A DNA stretch of 64,000 nucleotides from Glaciecola sp. KUL10. Lineage in GTDB: Bacteria; Pseudomonadota; Gammaproteobacteria; Enterobacterales; Alteromonadaceae. The notes beneath the pieces were generated by a model, which saw only the letters and a list, made by a program, of their open reading frames with translations, had not been told where the DNA came from and ran no database searches. The DNA lies in assembly GCF_003203515.1 (NCBI RefSeq), contig NZ_BGNG01000005.1, positions 1 through 64,000 on the forward strand, written 5' to 3'. Both the position numbers and the translations under genes were made by a program. Shown here in pieces: positions 7,037 to 16,708 of the stretch. How positions within the stretch are numbered: the stretch's first letter is position 1; every line of letters starts with the position of its first letter.

Positions 7037-9823
7037 ATGTTTCGCAGTGTTTTGGCCTTCGTTTCCTTAGTTTTTTTCACTCTGCAGCTAGTAGCAAGTG
7101 AAATTAATGAAGACTACGAAAAAGCAATAAAGGCGTTTAATTCCGAGCAGTTTGATGCCTCTTATATACATCTGAAAAATAGCCTTGATAATGAGCCAAA
7201 TCACCTTCCATCGAAGGTATTAATGGGAAAAGTACTTGCGCTATCACTTTATTATTCTGAAGCGATAATAGAGTTTGAAGAAGCTCTTCTGGCTGGTGCA
7301 GATCCAAATTTGATAATAGAGTTTTACGTGAACTCATTAGTAGTCCAGCGGGAGTTTGATAAGATTCTAAGTCTTTCAAAAGAAAGGCTTAGTGTCAGAA
7401 ATATTGCGCTTCTCAACTCTTTTAAAGCAAATGCAGTACAGGCGCTCGACAAGCCCGGTGCAGATGAGTATTTTGATTCAGCACTCAAAGGGTGGCCAAA
7501 TAATCCAAGTATTTTGAACGCATACGCTAGATATCTTATTTCAAATAACCAACTTTCGGCGGCCCAAGCACAGTTGGACAAGGCTCTTTCAATCGATGCT
7601 GCACATTCAGAAACACTTAGAACACAAGCCCTGCTTTACAAGTTGTCTGATAATAAGCAGCTTTACATAGAAACCCTCGAAAAAACAATTGAGATAGACA
7701 GTGAACAACCTTTTGTTCTGCGCGATTTGATCACAGCGTACTTGTCTGAAAATGATGTAAAAAAGTCTCGTGAGCTCTTAGAAAAGCTACTAGCCAATAA
7801 TAAACAGGATTTTATGGCCAGTTTATTGTTGAGTTATATTGACTCACTTAGTGGTGAAACTGATAGTTCAAGTAAACGACTTCAAGTCCTTGTTAACGAT
7901 TTGAGTCTAATTGACAATGCTATCATCGATAAAGCTTCTGGGCTTCTGTACGTAAATGGATTAGCTAATTTTGCTTTGGGCAATAATGAAAAAGCGAAAA
8001 CAGAACTTGCAAAATACCTCACTTATCAACCAAATAACTTGAAAGCAGCCAAAATACTGGCTGACTTATACGCAAGAACGGGAAACACGAATGCAGCACT
8101 AAGTACGTTACTTGCTTTTAGTGAGCGTTTGAAAAGCGATATAGACTTGATTAGTAGGGTCTGCGCCTTATATTTCGAATCGAAATCGCACATTAAATGC
8201 AACAGACTATTGAGAGGCATCGACCCAGCCTTACAGCAAGCCCCTCTTATCTTGTCACTGCGAGCTCAATCATTGTCTGCTCAAGGAAAAGACAGAGAGG
8301 CGCTCACATTATTACAAAACATCACACAAACAAGTAATACAACTCAAATTACAAAGGCTTTGCTGGCTATTCAAACAGGGCAATTACAACTTGCTGAAAC
8401 CACATCTAATCAACTTCTTGAACAGTCTCCTACTAACTCTGATTATTTGAACTTGAAAGCGGGTATATTGATTAAGCAAGGGCGTTTTGCAGAAGCTGAG
8501 AACCTTCTTAAGAAGCTACTAAATACTTCACCTCAACACTATGAAGCTAGGTTTAATTTAGCATCTGTGTATTTTAATCAGGGCAAACTTGAGCAAGCAA
8601 AACAGCTTGCTCAAGTGCTTCAACAAGAGAAAGAGTTACAAGTAAACGTGCTTTATTTATTGGGGGCGATTGCTCATTCTGCTCAAGAATTTGAACTTAG
8701 CATCAACCAATTAGAAATTGCATTGCAGCAACAAGCTGATTTTCGCCAAGCCAGAATATTGCAGATTGAAAACTACCAAGCCTTAAACCAATTCTCTAAG
8801 GCCTTGTCTGAAGTCAATGTGCTTTTGAGAGAAAACTTTTTAGATGAGGAGTTGTTGAAATTACGAGCAACGATATACTATCAGCTTAGCGAATTTGAAA
8901 ATGTCGTTAAAGATCTCAATACACTTTTTAGTATTCACCAAGACTCGCCTGAAGATCTATATACTCTTGCAGCTCTTCAATGGCGTTTAAATGAAAAAGA
9001 AGCGGCGTTTAAATCCGTTTCAAGCGCGCTGAAATTAAAGCCCACCGACTTTTATTTGCTTAGATTGCATGCTCAATACAGTCTTGCATTAGATAAATTG
9101 AGCGAAGCTACCTCGTCTATCTCAGTCTTGTCTGAATTATTCGAAGATAATCCTGATGTCGCGCTATTAAGAGGCGACCTTGCTTTGTTACAAAATGACG
9201 CTGTAAAAGCTAGTCGTTACTACGACACCGCAATAAAAATAAATAAATATTTTGAACAGGCACTCTACAAACGCTATAACCTCGCAATGCGTGGTATTGA
9301 AGAAACTCATTTTGTTTCATCTTTTGAAAAACTTGCATCTCAAAGCGACACTACCACATCTGTTAATCACTACCTTGCAGATTATTACTTAAGTCGCGGT
9401 GCCACCACTAAAGCCAAGTCATACTATTCCTTGGCACTAAGAGATACTCGTTATTTTAAAAGGGCCTCAATATTGAATAACCTGAGTTACGTATATCAAC
9501 TCGAAAAAGATTTCGAACAGTCTGTTACGTATGCTAGAAATGCACTCGCGCTTGAACCTAACAATAGCGCGACTTTAGACACACTGGGGTGGTCACTTGT
9601 AAACATGGGCGAGGTGCAAGAGGGCCTCGACTTATTGCGGCAGTCATATTCGTTAAATACTTCTAACCCTAATACAATGTATCATATTGCATTTGCACTT
9701 AAGGAACTTGATAGAAAAAAAGAAGCAAAGCAGACGCTAGAGGGGGCACTTGCTAAGTCCGAAAGTTTTAAAAATAGAGAAAGCGCGCTTAATTTATTAG
9801 ATCTTTTAAATGACCAAAGTTAA
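7037..9823 (+). CDS. PrsT-like giant TPR protein (second copy)
   Basis: A 928-aa exported TPR protein paralogous to 3023-5803. Signal peptide MFRSVLAFVSLVFFTLQLVA (cut before SE), then TPR helices to the end. The opening block PSKVLMGKVLA ... EAIIEFEEALLAGADPNLI is nearly the same as in the paralogue and typical of PrsT. The Cys pair at 376 and 388 has the same 12-residue spacing. ATG 7037 is chosen over TTG 7034 because AGGAG sits 7 nt upstream. No lipobox is present. Divergence between the two paralogues is considerable outside the first 120 residues, so the duplication is not recent. The role is inferred from family and context: periplasmic partner of the PEP-CTERM-like system. Confidence 0.8.
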   Translation: MFRSVLAFVSLVFFTLQLVASEINEDYEKAIKAFNSEQFDASYIHLKNSLDNEPNHLPSKVLMGKVLALSLYYSEAIIEFEEALLAGADPNLIIEFYVNSLVVQREFDKILSLSKERLSVRNIALLNSFKANAVQALDKPGADEYFDSALKGWPNNPSILNAYARYLISNNQLSAAQAQLDKALSIDAAHSETLRTQALLYKLSDNKQLYIETLEKTIEIDSEQPFVLRDLITAYLSENDVKKSRELLEKLLANNKQDFMASLLLSYIDSLSGETDSSSKRLQVLVNDLSLIDNAIIDKASGLLYVNGLANFALGNNEKAKTELAKYLTYQPNNLKAAKILADLYARTGNTNAALSTLLAFSERLKSDIDLISRVCALYFESKSHIKCNRLLRGIDPALQQAPLILSLRAQSLSAQGKDREALTLLQNITQTSNTTQITKALLAIQTGQLQLAETTSNQLLEQSPTNSDYLNLKAGILIKQGRFAEAENLLKKLLNTSPQHYEARFNLASVYFNQGKLEQAKQLAQVLQQEKELQVNVLYLLGAIAHSAQEFELSINQLEIALQQQADFRQARILQIENYQALNQFSKALSEVNVLLRENFLDEELLKLRATIYYQLSEFENVVKDLNTLFSIHQDSPEDLYTLAALQWRLNEKEAAFKSVSSALKLKPTDFYLLRLHAQYSLALDKLSEATSSISVLSELFEDNPDVALLRGDLALLQNDAVKASRYYDTAIKINKYFEQALYKRYNLAMRGIEETHFVSSFEKLASQSDTTTSVNHYLADYYLSRGATTKAKSYYSLALRDTRYFKRASILNNLSYVYQLEKDFEQSVTYARNALALEPNNSATLDTLGWSLVNMGEVQEGLDLLRQSYSLNTSNPNTMYHIAFALKELDRKKEAKQTLEGALAKSESFKNRESALNLLDLLNDQS

Positions 9824-9844
9824 CAGCTAAAACATGCTCACCTA

Positions 9845-9877
9845 TTTAGTCATGACCTCAAACGGGTCATGACTAAA
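9845..9877. terminator. 13-bp perfect inverted repeat between convergent genes
   Basis: TTTAGTCATGACC and its exact complement flank a 7-nt loop in the gap between the TPR gene and clpB. Neither side has a clear U-run, so it is a probable bidirectional transcript end or barrier rather than a textbook terminator. Confidence 0.5.
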
Positions 9878-9887
9878 AGCAGACAGG

Positions 9888-12458
9888 TTAGGTAATTACT
9901 ATTTCACCATCTTTTATGTCGACACGCACCAATTCTTTATTTGCCAATTCCCCTCCCAACAACAAGTTGGCTAACGGGTTTTCAATTTGCATTTGAATTG
10001 CCCGCTTTAAAGGTCGCGCGCCAAAGACAGGATCGAAACCGGCATCGGAAATTGCATCAAGCGCGGCTGCAGAAAGTTCTAATTTTAAATCCATCGAATT
10101 TAACCGCTGACGTAAACCCAGCAACTGGATTTTTGCTATCGATTTTATTTCTTCTCTGTTTAGCGCATGGAAGACGACAATATCATCCACTCGGTTAATA
10201 AACTCTGGTCTAAAGTGACCGGCAACCTCAGCCATGACACCGTCTTTCATATGCTGATATTCCGAGTCTTGATTAAACGATTGAATGATGTCTGATCCCA
10301 AGTTAGACGTCATCACAATAAGCGTATTTTTAAAGTCTACGGTTCTGCCTTGTCCATCGGTTAACCGCCCATCATCGAGTACTTGCAATAAAATATTAAA
10401 TACATCTGGATGAGCTTTTTCAACTTCGTCCAACAATACAACGCTGTAAGGTTTACGTCGAACGGCTTCGGTTAAATATCCACCTTCTTCATAACCAACA
10501 TACCCCGGAGGAGCACCCACTAAACGAGAAACAGAATGTTTTTCCATAAACTCCGACATATCTAGTCGAATCATCGCGTCTTCTGTATCGAACATAAAGC
10601 TTGCTAGAGACTTACACAATTCTGTTTTACCTACGCCAGTCGGCCCTAAAAACAAGAAACTGCCCATTGGTTTATCCGGATCGGCTAGCCCAGCCCTTGT
10701 TCGCCTGATTGCGTTAGAGACTGCAGAAACGGCTTCGGTCTGACCAACCACTCGTTTGCCAAGCACTTCTTCCATATGCACAAGTTTTTGTTTTTCACTT
10801 TCCAACATTTTGGCAACAGGAATCCCCGTCCACCTAGACAAGACATCGGCGATTTCGACATCCGTGACTTTATTCTTTAATAATTGGGTTTCTTGCGTTT
10901 CTGCTTCGCCAGCTTGCTCAAGCTTAAGTTCGAGCTCGGGTATCCGGCCATATTGTAATTCAGACATACGAGATAAATCAGATGCTCGTCTGGCAATTTC
11001 TAAGTCTAATTTAGCTTGCTCTAATTCAGCCTTGATACCTTGTGTTCCCTGCATGGCAAGCTTTTCAGACTTCCAAATTTTCTCAAGTTCTGAATACTTA
11101 AACTCAAGCTGTTCACGCTCTAGCTCTATTACTTCTAATCGCTTATGGCTTGCGATGTCTTTTTCTTTCGCTAGCGCTTGTTCTTCGAGTTTTAGTTGAA
11201 TAATACGTCTTTCGAGCTTATCCATTTCTTCTGGCTTTGAGTCGATTTGAAGACGAATTGATGAAGCAGCTTCGTCAATCAAATCTATCGCTTTATCAGG
11301 TAACTGACGGTCGCTAATGTAGCGATACGATAGGCTTGCTGCAGCCACGATAGCAGGATCAGTAATATCTACTGAATGATGCAGTTCGTACCGTTCTTTT
11401 AATCCCCGCAGAATCGCTATGGTATCTTCGACACTAGGCTCTTCAACTAGTACTTTTTGGAAGCGACGTTCAAGCGCAGCATCTTTCTCGATATATTGTC
11501 TGTATTCATCTAACGTAGTTGCACCGACACAATGAAGTTCACCGCGTGCAAGAGCTGGTTTTAACATATTACCGGCATCCATCGCGCCATCGCCTTTACC
11601 TGCACCGACCATGGTATGAAGCTCGTCAATAAACAAGATGACGCGGCCTTCTTCTTTGGATAATTCGTTCAGTACAGCTTTTAAACGCTCTTCAAACTCA
11701 CCTCGATATTTAGCACCCGCTAATAATGAGCCCATATCAAGCGATAAAACGCGTTTATTCTTAAGCCCTTCTGGTACTTCACCATTGATAATACGCTGCG
11801 CTAAACCTTCAACAATCGCGGTTTTACCAACGCCCGGCTCGCCAATTAACACTGGATTATTCTTGGTACGGCGTTGTAATACTTGAACCGTTCTGCGTAT
11901 TTCGTCATCTCTACCAATGACTGGGTCAAGTTTGCCTTGTTCTGCGCGTTCAGTTAAATCACTGGTATATTTTTCTAGTGCTTGTCGAACGTCTTCAGCA
12001 TTGGGATCTGTTACTTTTTGACCTTTTCGAAGTGCATCGATGGCCTTTTCGATTTGTTTTTTATCGACCTTCAAATCGCGTAATATGTTTCCTAAAGCGC
12101 CTTTATCGTCCAAGCTTGCTAGTACAAAAATCTCTGACGTGATGTAATCGTCTTTGCGTTGCTGAGCAATTTTATCGCTCAAATTTAACAAACTGATACT
12201 TCCATTCGATAATTGCACATCGCCGCCGATTCCATCGACACGCGGCAATTTATCCAGCGCTTCTGAAAGTGAAGATCGTAAGCTGTTCACATTTATTTGC
12301 GCTTGATCTAGCAATGGACGCACGGCTCCACCCTGCTGGTTTAGCAATGCAGTCATCAAATGAACAGGTTCGATGTATTGATGGTCTCGTCCCAGAGCCA
12401 ATGATTGTGCATCTGAGATAGCAATTTGAAACTTACTTGTGAACTTATCTAAACGCAT
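9888..12458 (-). CDS. clpB: ATP-dependent disaggregase ClpB
   Basis: A cytoplasmic Hsp100 chaperone that extracts and refolds aggregated proteins with DnaK. It is 856 aa, the normal length. The N-terminal Clp repeat domain spans about 1-145. The first AAA+ module has Walker [10 protein letters not shown] at 206-214. A long coiled-coil middle domain (about 410-520) is characteristic of ClpB and absent from ClpA. The second AAA+ module carries GPTGVGKTE, and the C-terminus is D2-small. The ATG has GGAG 9 nt upstream. It lies downstream of pgeF and rluD, the order seen in E. coli. A heat-shock-type promoter is visible upstream. Confidence 0.97.
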   Translation of the reverse strand: MRLDKFTSKFQIAISDAQSLALGRDHQYIEPVHLMTALLNQQGGAVRPLLDQAQINVNSLRSSLSEALDKLPRVDGIGGDVQLSNGSISLLNLSDKIAQQRKDDYITSEIFVLASLDDKGALGNILRDLKVDKKQIEKAIDALRKGQKVTDPNAEDVRQALEKYTSDLTERAEQGKLDPVIGRDDEIRRTVQVLQRRTKNNPVLIGEPGVGKTAIVEGLAQRIINGEVPEGLKNKRVLSLDMGSLLAGAKYRGEFEERLKAVLNELSKEEGRVILFIDELHTMVGAGKGDGAMDAGNMLKPALARGELHCVGATTLDEYRQYIEKDAALERRFQKVLVEEPSVEDTIAILRGLKERYELHHSVDITDPAIVAAASLSYRYISDRQLPDKAIDLIDEAASSIRLQIDSKPEEMDKLERRIIQLKLEEQALAKEKDIASHKRLEVIELEREQLEFKYSELEKIWKSEKLAMQGTQGIKAELEQAKLDLEIARRASDLSRMSELQYGRIPELELKLEQAGEAETQETQLLKNKVTDVEIADVLSRWTGIPVAKMLESEKQKLVHMEEVLGKRVVGQTEAVSAVSNAIRRTRAGLADPDKPMGSFLFLGPTGVGKTELCKSLASFMFDTEDAMIRLDMSEFMEKHSVSRLVGAPPGYVGYEEGGYLTEAVRRKPYSVVLLDEVEKAHPDVFNILLQVLDDGRLTDGQGRTVDFKNTLIVMTSNLGSDIIQSFNQDSEYQHMKDGVMAEVAGHFRPEFINRVDDIVVFHALNREEIKSIAKIQLLGLRQRLNSMDLKLELSAAALDAISDAGFDPVFGARPLKRAIQMQIENPLANLLLGGELANKELVRVDIKDGEIVIT

Positions 12459-12490
12459 GAATAAAAATTCTCCAAAATTTCCACATAAAA

Positions 12491-12520
12491 GTTATGGGTA
12501 CAACTGCTGACTTATTCAAG
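12491..12520 (-). promoter_or_regulatory. Candidate sigma-32 (heat-shock) promoter of clpB
   Basis: On the minus strand CTTGAAT (12520-12514) is followed after 15 nt by CCCATAAC (12498-12491), a good match to the sigma-32 elements CTTGAAA and CCCCATNT with acceptable spacing. It lies between pgeF and clpB, placing the start about 25 nt upstream of the clpB ATG. This allows clpB to be heat-induced independently of rluD-pgeF. Confidence 0.6.
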
Positions 12521-12546
12521 CAATGACTTGGAGAATATAGTTTAAT

Positions 12547-13347
12547 TTACTGTTTTATAATAATATTTGCCATTCGCCCACAAGATAGTTGGCCAAGGTG
12601 GGTGCTACGGCGATGAGAAAAGAACGAATCAGTATTTGCATATGTACATGCGCTTGATACTTGAATGTGTGTGACGCCACGTGCGCGAAGTTTTAGTTCG
12701 GAGATGAGTTTAAGATCGATGTGATATTTGCTGTTTAATTCGCTTTGAATAATAGCGCTAGGATAAGCACTAAAAGCATCTGCAAGCTCAATGCTAGTTT
12801 CAAAATTATTCTGAGAAATACACGGGCCTATCCAAGCTTGAATGTCCGCGCTCAAAGCATCAAAACAAGCCAAGGTCTTTTCAATAATACCTGCATATAA
12901 GCCTTTCCAACCTGCGTGAATCGCTGCAATCTGCTTGCCATCTCGATCACTTAGCAAAATCGGTACGCAATCTGCGGTCATGATACAAAGTGCAAGATTG
13001 GACTGGTCGGTAAAGACTGCATCGGCCTTAGGTAATTCTGATAACTTGAGATAATCAGATACTGCCTGTTCGCTGTCTAAAGACAATATCTCGTTTGAAT
13101 GCACTTGGTCAAGCCAGACTAGCTCGCAGCGTGAATCCAAGCTATGTTCAACATGTTCTTTTAAGAGCGCTCTGTTTAATTGCACATGTTGCGGATTATC
13201 TGCCACATGAAAACCAAGGTTAAACGCTTTAAAATCCTGCGTTTGATTGCCTTTACTGTGTCCTACTTCAATATCTCGAGTACTCGAAAACGCATATACG
13301 TTTTCACTTAATGGCTTCGAAGGTAAACACAGCGAAAGGCTTTGCAC
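12547..13347 (-). CDS. pgeF: Peptidoglycan editing factor PgeF (laccase-domain, YfiH)
   Basis: A 266-aa protein of the multicopper-laccase-domain family (YfiH/PgeF), which in E. coli hydrolyses wrongly built UDP-MurNAc precursors carrying L-Ser in place of L-Ala. The conserved motifs are present: QVHS near residue 81, TADCVPI near 123 and HAGWKGL near 143, supplying the Cys/His metal site. The start codon is GTG and overlaps the rluD stop (TAGTG), so the two genes are translationally coupled. Earlier literature calls the family polyphenol oxidase. Confidence 0.92.
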   Translation of the reverse strand: MQSLSLCLPSKPLSENVYAFSSTRDIEVGHSKGNQTQDFKAFNLGFHVADNPQHVQLNRALLKEHVEHSLDSRCELVWLDQVHSNEILSLDSEQAVSDYLKLSELPKADAVFTDQSNLALCIMTADCVPILLSDRDGKQIAAIHAGWKGLYAGIIEKTLACFDALSADIQAWIGPCISQNNFETSIELADAFSAYPSAIIQSELNSKYHIDLKLISELKLRARGVTHIQVSSACTYANTDSFFSHRRSTHLGQLSCGRMANIIIKQ

Positions 13348-14366
13348 TAAAGCTCCATACCGTTAATTCTGGTATCTTCACGAACACCCGCCAACAAATC
13401 AACAAAGTCTTGCGGAATTGGCGCTTTAAAGGTCATTACTTCTTCCGTTATAGGATGAGTTAAAGTCAATTGCGCTGCGTGTAACGCTTGTCGGTTAAAC
13501 CCACGAAGTGTGTCTACAAAACTTTCAGATGCATTTTTAGGTAAGCGTGGTCGGCCGCCGTACAAATGATCGCCTACAAGTGGGTGTTTGATATGCGCCA
13601 TATGGACTCTTATTTGGTGTGTGCGACCCGACTCAAGCTTCAAACGCAAATGGGTGTAAGCGCGAAACTTTTCGATCACACGATAATGCGTGACAGCTTC
13701 CTTGCCAGTTTCTCGTACTGCCATCGCGGTTCGCTTTGTTGGGTGCCTGCCGATAGGCTCATCAACTGTGCCACCGGCAATCATAGTGCCCATTATCAAG
13801 GCCTCATATTCACGCCCCATACTGCGCGCTTGTAATTGGTCAACCAAGCTAGTCTGAGCCACCAATGTTTTCGCCACCACCATTAGTCCAGTAGTATCTT
13901 TATCAAGACGATGCACAATACCGGCTCTGGGCACATGCTCAATGCTCGGTACATGCGCCAACAAAGCGTTTAACAAGGTACCGTCTTGATTGCCTGCACC
14001 CGGGTGCACGACTAAACCGGCTTGTTTATCAATCACTAAAATATCATCATCTTCATAAACGATATTCAAATCGATTTTCTGAGCTAGGTTTTGTACTTGC
14101 ACCTCTTGAAATGCTGATATTGATATAGACTCACCGCCTACGACTTTTGTTCTGGGCGTATTGACCACTTCATTATTGACGCAAACAAAGTCAGCCAAAA
14201 TCCACTCTTTTAACTTAGAACGCGAATATTCAGGGAACAAAGCTGCTAAACATTGGTCTAGTCTTTGGTTAAACATAGTTTCGGGCACGATCTCCGATAA
14301 AGAGATGGCTTGCCCACTGGCACTTTGGTCTTCGTTTTGGCTTTTTTGCGTCATAACATTCATCAT
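13347..14366 (-). CDS. rluD: 23S rRNA pseudouridine synthase RluD
   Basis: Converts the uridines of 23S rRNA helix 69 (1911, 1915 and 1917 in E. coli) to pseudouridine. It has an N-terminal S4 RNA-binding domain (FNQRLDQCLAALFPEYSRSKLKEWI region) and an RluA-type catalytic domain with the catalytic Asp in HRLDKDTTGL. Length 339 aa, slightly longer than E. coli because of a polar N-terminal extension. Several ATGs cluster at the start (14366, 14363, 14354) and none has a strong Shine-Dalgarno, so the exact start is uncertain by a few residues. Divergent from bamD, as in enterobacteria. Confidence 0.93.
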   Translation of the reverse strand: MMNVMTQKSQNEDQSASGQAISLSEIVPETMFNQRLDQCLAALFPEYSRSKLKEWILADFVCVNNEVVNTPRTKVVGGESISISAFQEVQVQNLAQKIDLNIVYEDDDILVIDKQAGLVVHPGAGNQDGTLLNALLAHVPSIEHVPRAGIVHRLDKDTTGLMVVAKTLVAQTSLVDQLQARSMGREYEALIMGTMIAGGTVDEPIGRHPTKRTAMAVRETGKEAVTHYRVIEKFRAYTHLRLKLESGRTHQIRVHMAHIKHPLVGDHLYGGRPRLPKNASESFVDTLRGFNRQALHAAQLTLTHPITEEVMTFKAPIPQDFVDLLAGVREDTRINGMEL

Positions 14367-14545
14367 AAAAAATTGAATGTGGATTATATCAAGAATTGAA
14401 GCACATCCCTAACACAAGATTTTATGTAAGATCAGATTTAGCTAGTGTAGAATGCGGCGTGAGAAAATACGTTTTATAAACGCAAAACGAATGATGATTC
14501 GCGATAATAGACCATAAGCGGTAATAAAAGGGTTAAACAGTAAAC

Positions 14546-15313
14546 ATGAAGTTAATTAAGCAAGCGGCGATAGCTGCTGTAGCATGCTCTATTTTGTCTC
14601 TAAGTGGATGTTCTTCTGTCGAAGACGAGCAAGCTAAGATACTGGCTAATCAAGGAGCAGGTGCGCTTTATGAAGATGCCAAAAGAAGTATGGATAATGG
14701 CAACTTTGCATTAGCAGCTGAGATTTTAAGTCAAATAGATTCTAGATTTCCCTTTGGGCCTCTATCACACCAAGTACAACTCGATTTAATATATTCGTAT
14801 TACAAATCAGGCAAAAGCGAACAGACATTGGCTACTGTCGATCGTTTTGTGCGCTTAAATCCAAATCATGCAGATGTCGATTATGCACTATACATGCGTG
14901 GTTTAACGAATATGGAACTAGACAACAACGTATTTCAAGAATTACTTGGCGTTGATAGAGCAGACCGAGATCCATCAAAAGCAAAAGAAGCATTTGAAGA
15001 CTTTAGACGTTTATTAGAAAAGTATCCCGATAGCAAGTACGCAGTTGACGCAAGAAAACGCATGTTATTCATTAAAAATAGACTTGCGAGCTATGAAGTC
15101 GCTGTTGCTCGATATTATATGAGACGCGGTGCATACGTAGCCTCATCAAATCGAGGCAGATATGTAATAGAAAACTTTCCTGATACCGATCAAGTGCAAG
15201 CAGCTTTGGAAATCATGGTGGAAAGTTATGACCAGCTAAATCTGCCTGAACTGCGTGATAACGCGGCCAAAACGCTTCGCTTAAACTATCCAGAGAGTGC
15301 TTTTTTAAATTAA
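14546..15313 (+). CDS. bamD: Outer membrane assembly lipoprotein BamD
   Basis: An essential lipoprotein of the BAM complex that inserts beta-barrel proteins into the outer membrane. 255 aa; lipobox LSGC with acylated Cys22 followed by Ser, so outer-membrane sorting is expected. The mature part is five TPR-like repeats, including the conserved segment FPFGPLSHQVQLDLIYSYYK. It is divergent from rluD and followed by a strong terminator. Every part of the family pattern is present. Confidence 0.96.
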   Translation: MKLIKQAAIAAVACSILSLSGCSSVEDEQAKILANQGAGALYEDAKRSMDNGNFALAAEILSQIDSRFPFGPLSHQVQLDLIYSYYKSGKSEQTLATVDRFVRLNPNHADVDYALYMRGLTNMELDNNVFQELLGVDRADRDPSKAKEAFEDFRRLLEKYPDSKYAVDARKRMLFIKNRLASYEVAVARYYMRRGAYVASSNRGRYVIENFPDTDQVQAALEIMVESYDQLNLPELRDNAAKTLRLNYPESAFLN

Positions 15314-15328
15314 CGATTAGATACCAAT

Positions 15329-15361
15329 AAAAAAGCTCTTCAAACTGAAGAGCTTTTTTAT
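15329..15361. terminator. Bidirectional intrinsic terminator after bamD
   Basis: A-run, stem AAGCTCTTC/GAAGAGCTT and T-run lie between the convergent bamD and anti-sigma genes. The A-run and T-run on either side let it work for both strands. Confidence 0.85.
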
Positions 15362-15377
15362 CTAAACAAATGAAGTT

Positions 15378-16040
15378 TTACTTAAAGAACAAGTGACTAA
15401 AAGGATTAATTAAGCGAGCCCAACCCGACGTAAAATACAACGGTTTATCTACAATACTAAATACCAAACAGCCCTCTTGAGCTTGCGTAAAAGGGGTATG
15501 AGTATGATTGCCATTAAGCTGAATAAAATCACCGCTATCATAATCAGCAATCCCGTCACTGAATTCGCCATTTATGACTAGCGTTGTTTCGCTTCCACGG
15601 TGTGTATGCTCTGGAACGCTTCCACCTTTCTCCATGTAAATAAAGTTTGCAACGTTAACGCCGCCAATGTCTACAGGAGCCTGCCAAATTTTACCAACCA
15701 AATGAGACCAATTACCCATTTTGGATGATAATCTATTGAGCGACCTTGGTAATACAAACTCTTTACCGTCTAACTCAATTATTTTCGAATAGCTTTTAGC
15801 CGGCTGGTTCGGTTCCACATGTATATTTGTGATTTCGCTCATCATAGAATCGAAGTCTATTGAACCGTCAGCATCGTCTGCAAACAGGTCTTCGGCGACC
15901 GATTCAGTGTGGAATTGCACGATCCTTTGACAATGCTCACACATGTCGCAATGTGCCGATACTATCAACGCCTCTGCAGGAGATAAGTTTCCTTCCGCAA
16001 ACAACGCTAGCTGTTGATTGTTTGGGTGAAAATTAATCAT
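15378..16040 (-). CDS. chrR: ChrR-type zinc anti-sigma factor (cupin)
   Basis: A 220-aa anti-sigma factor that holds the cognate ECF sigma inactive until singlet oxygen or a related signal arises. The N-terminal anti-sigma domain has the zinc ligands expected for ChrR: His5 and the H-x3-C-x2-C motif (His30, Cys34, Cys37). The C-terminal cupin has PEHTHRGSE, the H-x-H-x3-E metal motif, and a later HTHTP block. It overlaps the sigma gene by 8 nt, the classic coupled sigma/anti-sigma arrangement. Well known from Rhodobacter sphaeroides; cytoplasmic. Confidence 0.93.
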   Translation of the reverse strand: MINFHPNNQQLALFAEGNLSPAEALIVSAHCDMCEHCQRIVQFHTESVAEDLFADDADGSIDFDSMMSEITNIHVEPNQPAKSYSKIIELDGKEFVLPRSLNRLSSKMGNWSHLVGKIWQAPVDIGGVNVANFIYMEKGGSVPEHTHRGSETTLVINGEFSDGIADYDSGDFIQLNGNHTHTPFTQAQEGCLVFSIVDKPLYFTSGWARLINPFSHLFFK

Positions 16041-16647
16041 GTGTTTCGAGCATGTCCTTTAAACGTTGCAGCGCAAGACGTGTCCTTGACTTAACTGTTC
16101 CTAACGGAATGGACAATTCATCCGCAACCTCTTGTTGAGACTTGCCTTCAATATAAATCGCTTCTATCACCGCTTTCTGCTTAGCAGGCAAATTGTTAAA
16201 ATACTGCCCCACTTCTTCTAGGGTGATTTTCTCTTCTAGTGACTGCTCCTTCGGATCAGCAGTTTGTTCGCAAAGCACCGGCCAAAGGTCGTCTGAACAT
16301 ACGTCCTCTTTTCGATTTTGAAGTTTGCGCAACATATCGAATCGTATATTTCGCGCTATCGTGAATATCCAAGTCGATGGAGAACCTTTCTCTGCGTTGA
16401 ACAAATGAGCTTTTTGCCAAACATTAGACATAGTGTCCTGAACTAATTCCATTGCTAGCGCTTCGTTGCCCATTTGTTTAAGTGCGTATGAGCGAAGGCG
16501 AGGTGCAAAATAACCAAAAATTTTGGCGAATGATGCTTTGCAACGTTCTTCCGCGACCGTCACTAAATACGCTGACATTTCAGCGGCGCAGTCTTTCGGC
16601 TTTCTTACGTCTGGCTTTTTGTTTTCCAATGGAATTCCGATCAGCAT
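16033..16647 (-). CDS. ECF RNA polymerase sigma factor (ChrR-controlled, RpoE-type)
   Basis: A 204-aa ECF sigma factor. Region 2 is seen in ALAMELVQDTMSNVWQKAHLF and WIFTIARNIRFDMLRK, and region 4 in LPAKQKAVIEAIYIEGKSQQEVADELSIPLGTVKSRTRLALQRL. The partner is the overlapping ChrR anti-sigma factor, which places it in the group (ECF11) answering to singlet oxygen. ATG with AGGT about 10 nt upstream. A candidate self-recognised promoter lies at 16680-16708 inside the 3' end of the LON-domain gene, and a matching one precedes the SDR operon. The N-terminal 25 residues are an atypical polar extension. Confidence 0.92.
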   Translation of the reverse strand: MLIGIPLENKKPDVRKPKDCAAEMSAYLVTVAEERCKASFAKIFGYFAPRLRSYALKQMGNEALAMELVQDTMSNVWQKAHLFNAEKGSPSTWIFTIARNIRFDMLRKLQNRKEDVCSDDLWPVLCEQTADPKEQSLEEKITLEEVGQYFNNLPAKQKAVIEAIYIEGKSQQEVADELSIPLGTVKSRTRLALQRLKDMLETHD

Positions 16648-16679
16648 TACACTATTACCTATTTGTGATTATAACTGTA

Positions 16680-16708
16680 GTATACGTTTACACTTTTGGA
16701 AAAGATCA
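16680..16708 (-). promoter_or_regulatory. Candidate ECF-sigma autoregulatory promoter
   Basis: On the minus strand TGATCT (16708-16703), 17 nt, GTATAC (16685-16680). The -35 agrees with the TGATC type known for the Rhodobacter RpoE/ChrR system, and the same -35 and spacing occur before the target operon (17375-17403). It overlaps the stop codon of the LON-domain gene and would start transcription about 27 nt before the sigma ATG. Confidence 0.55.
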
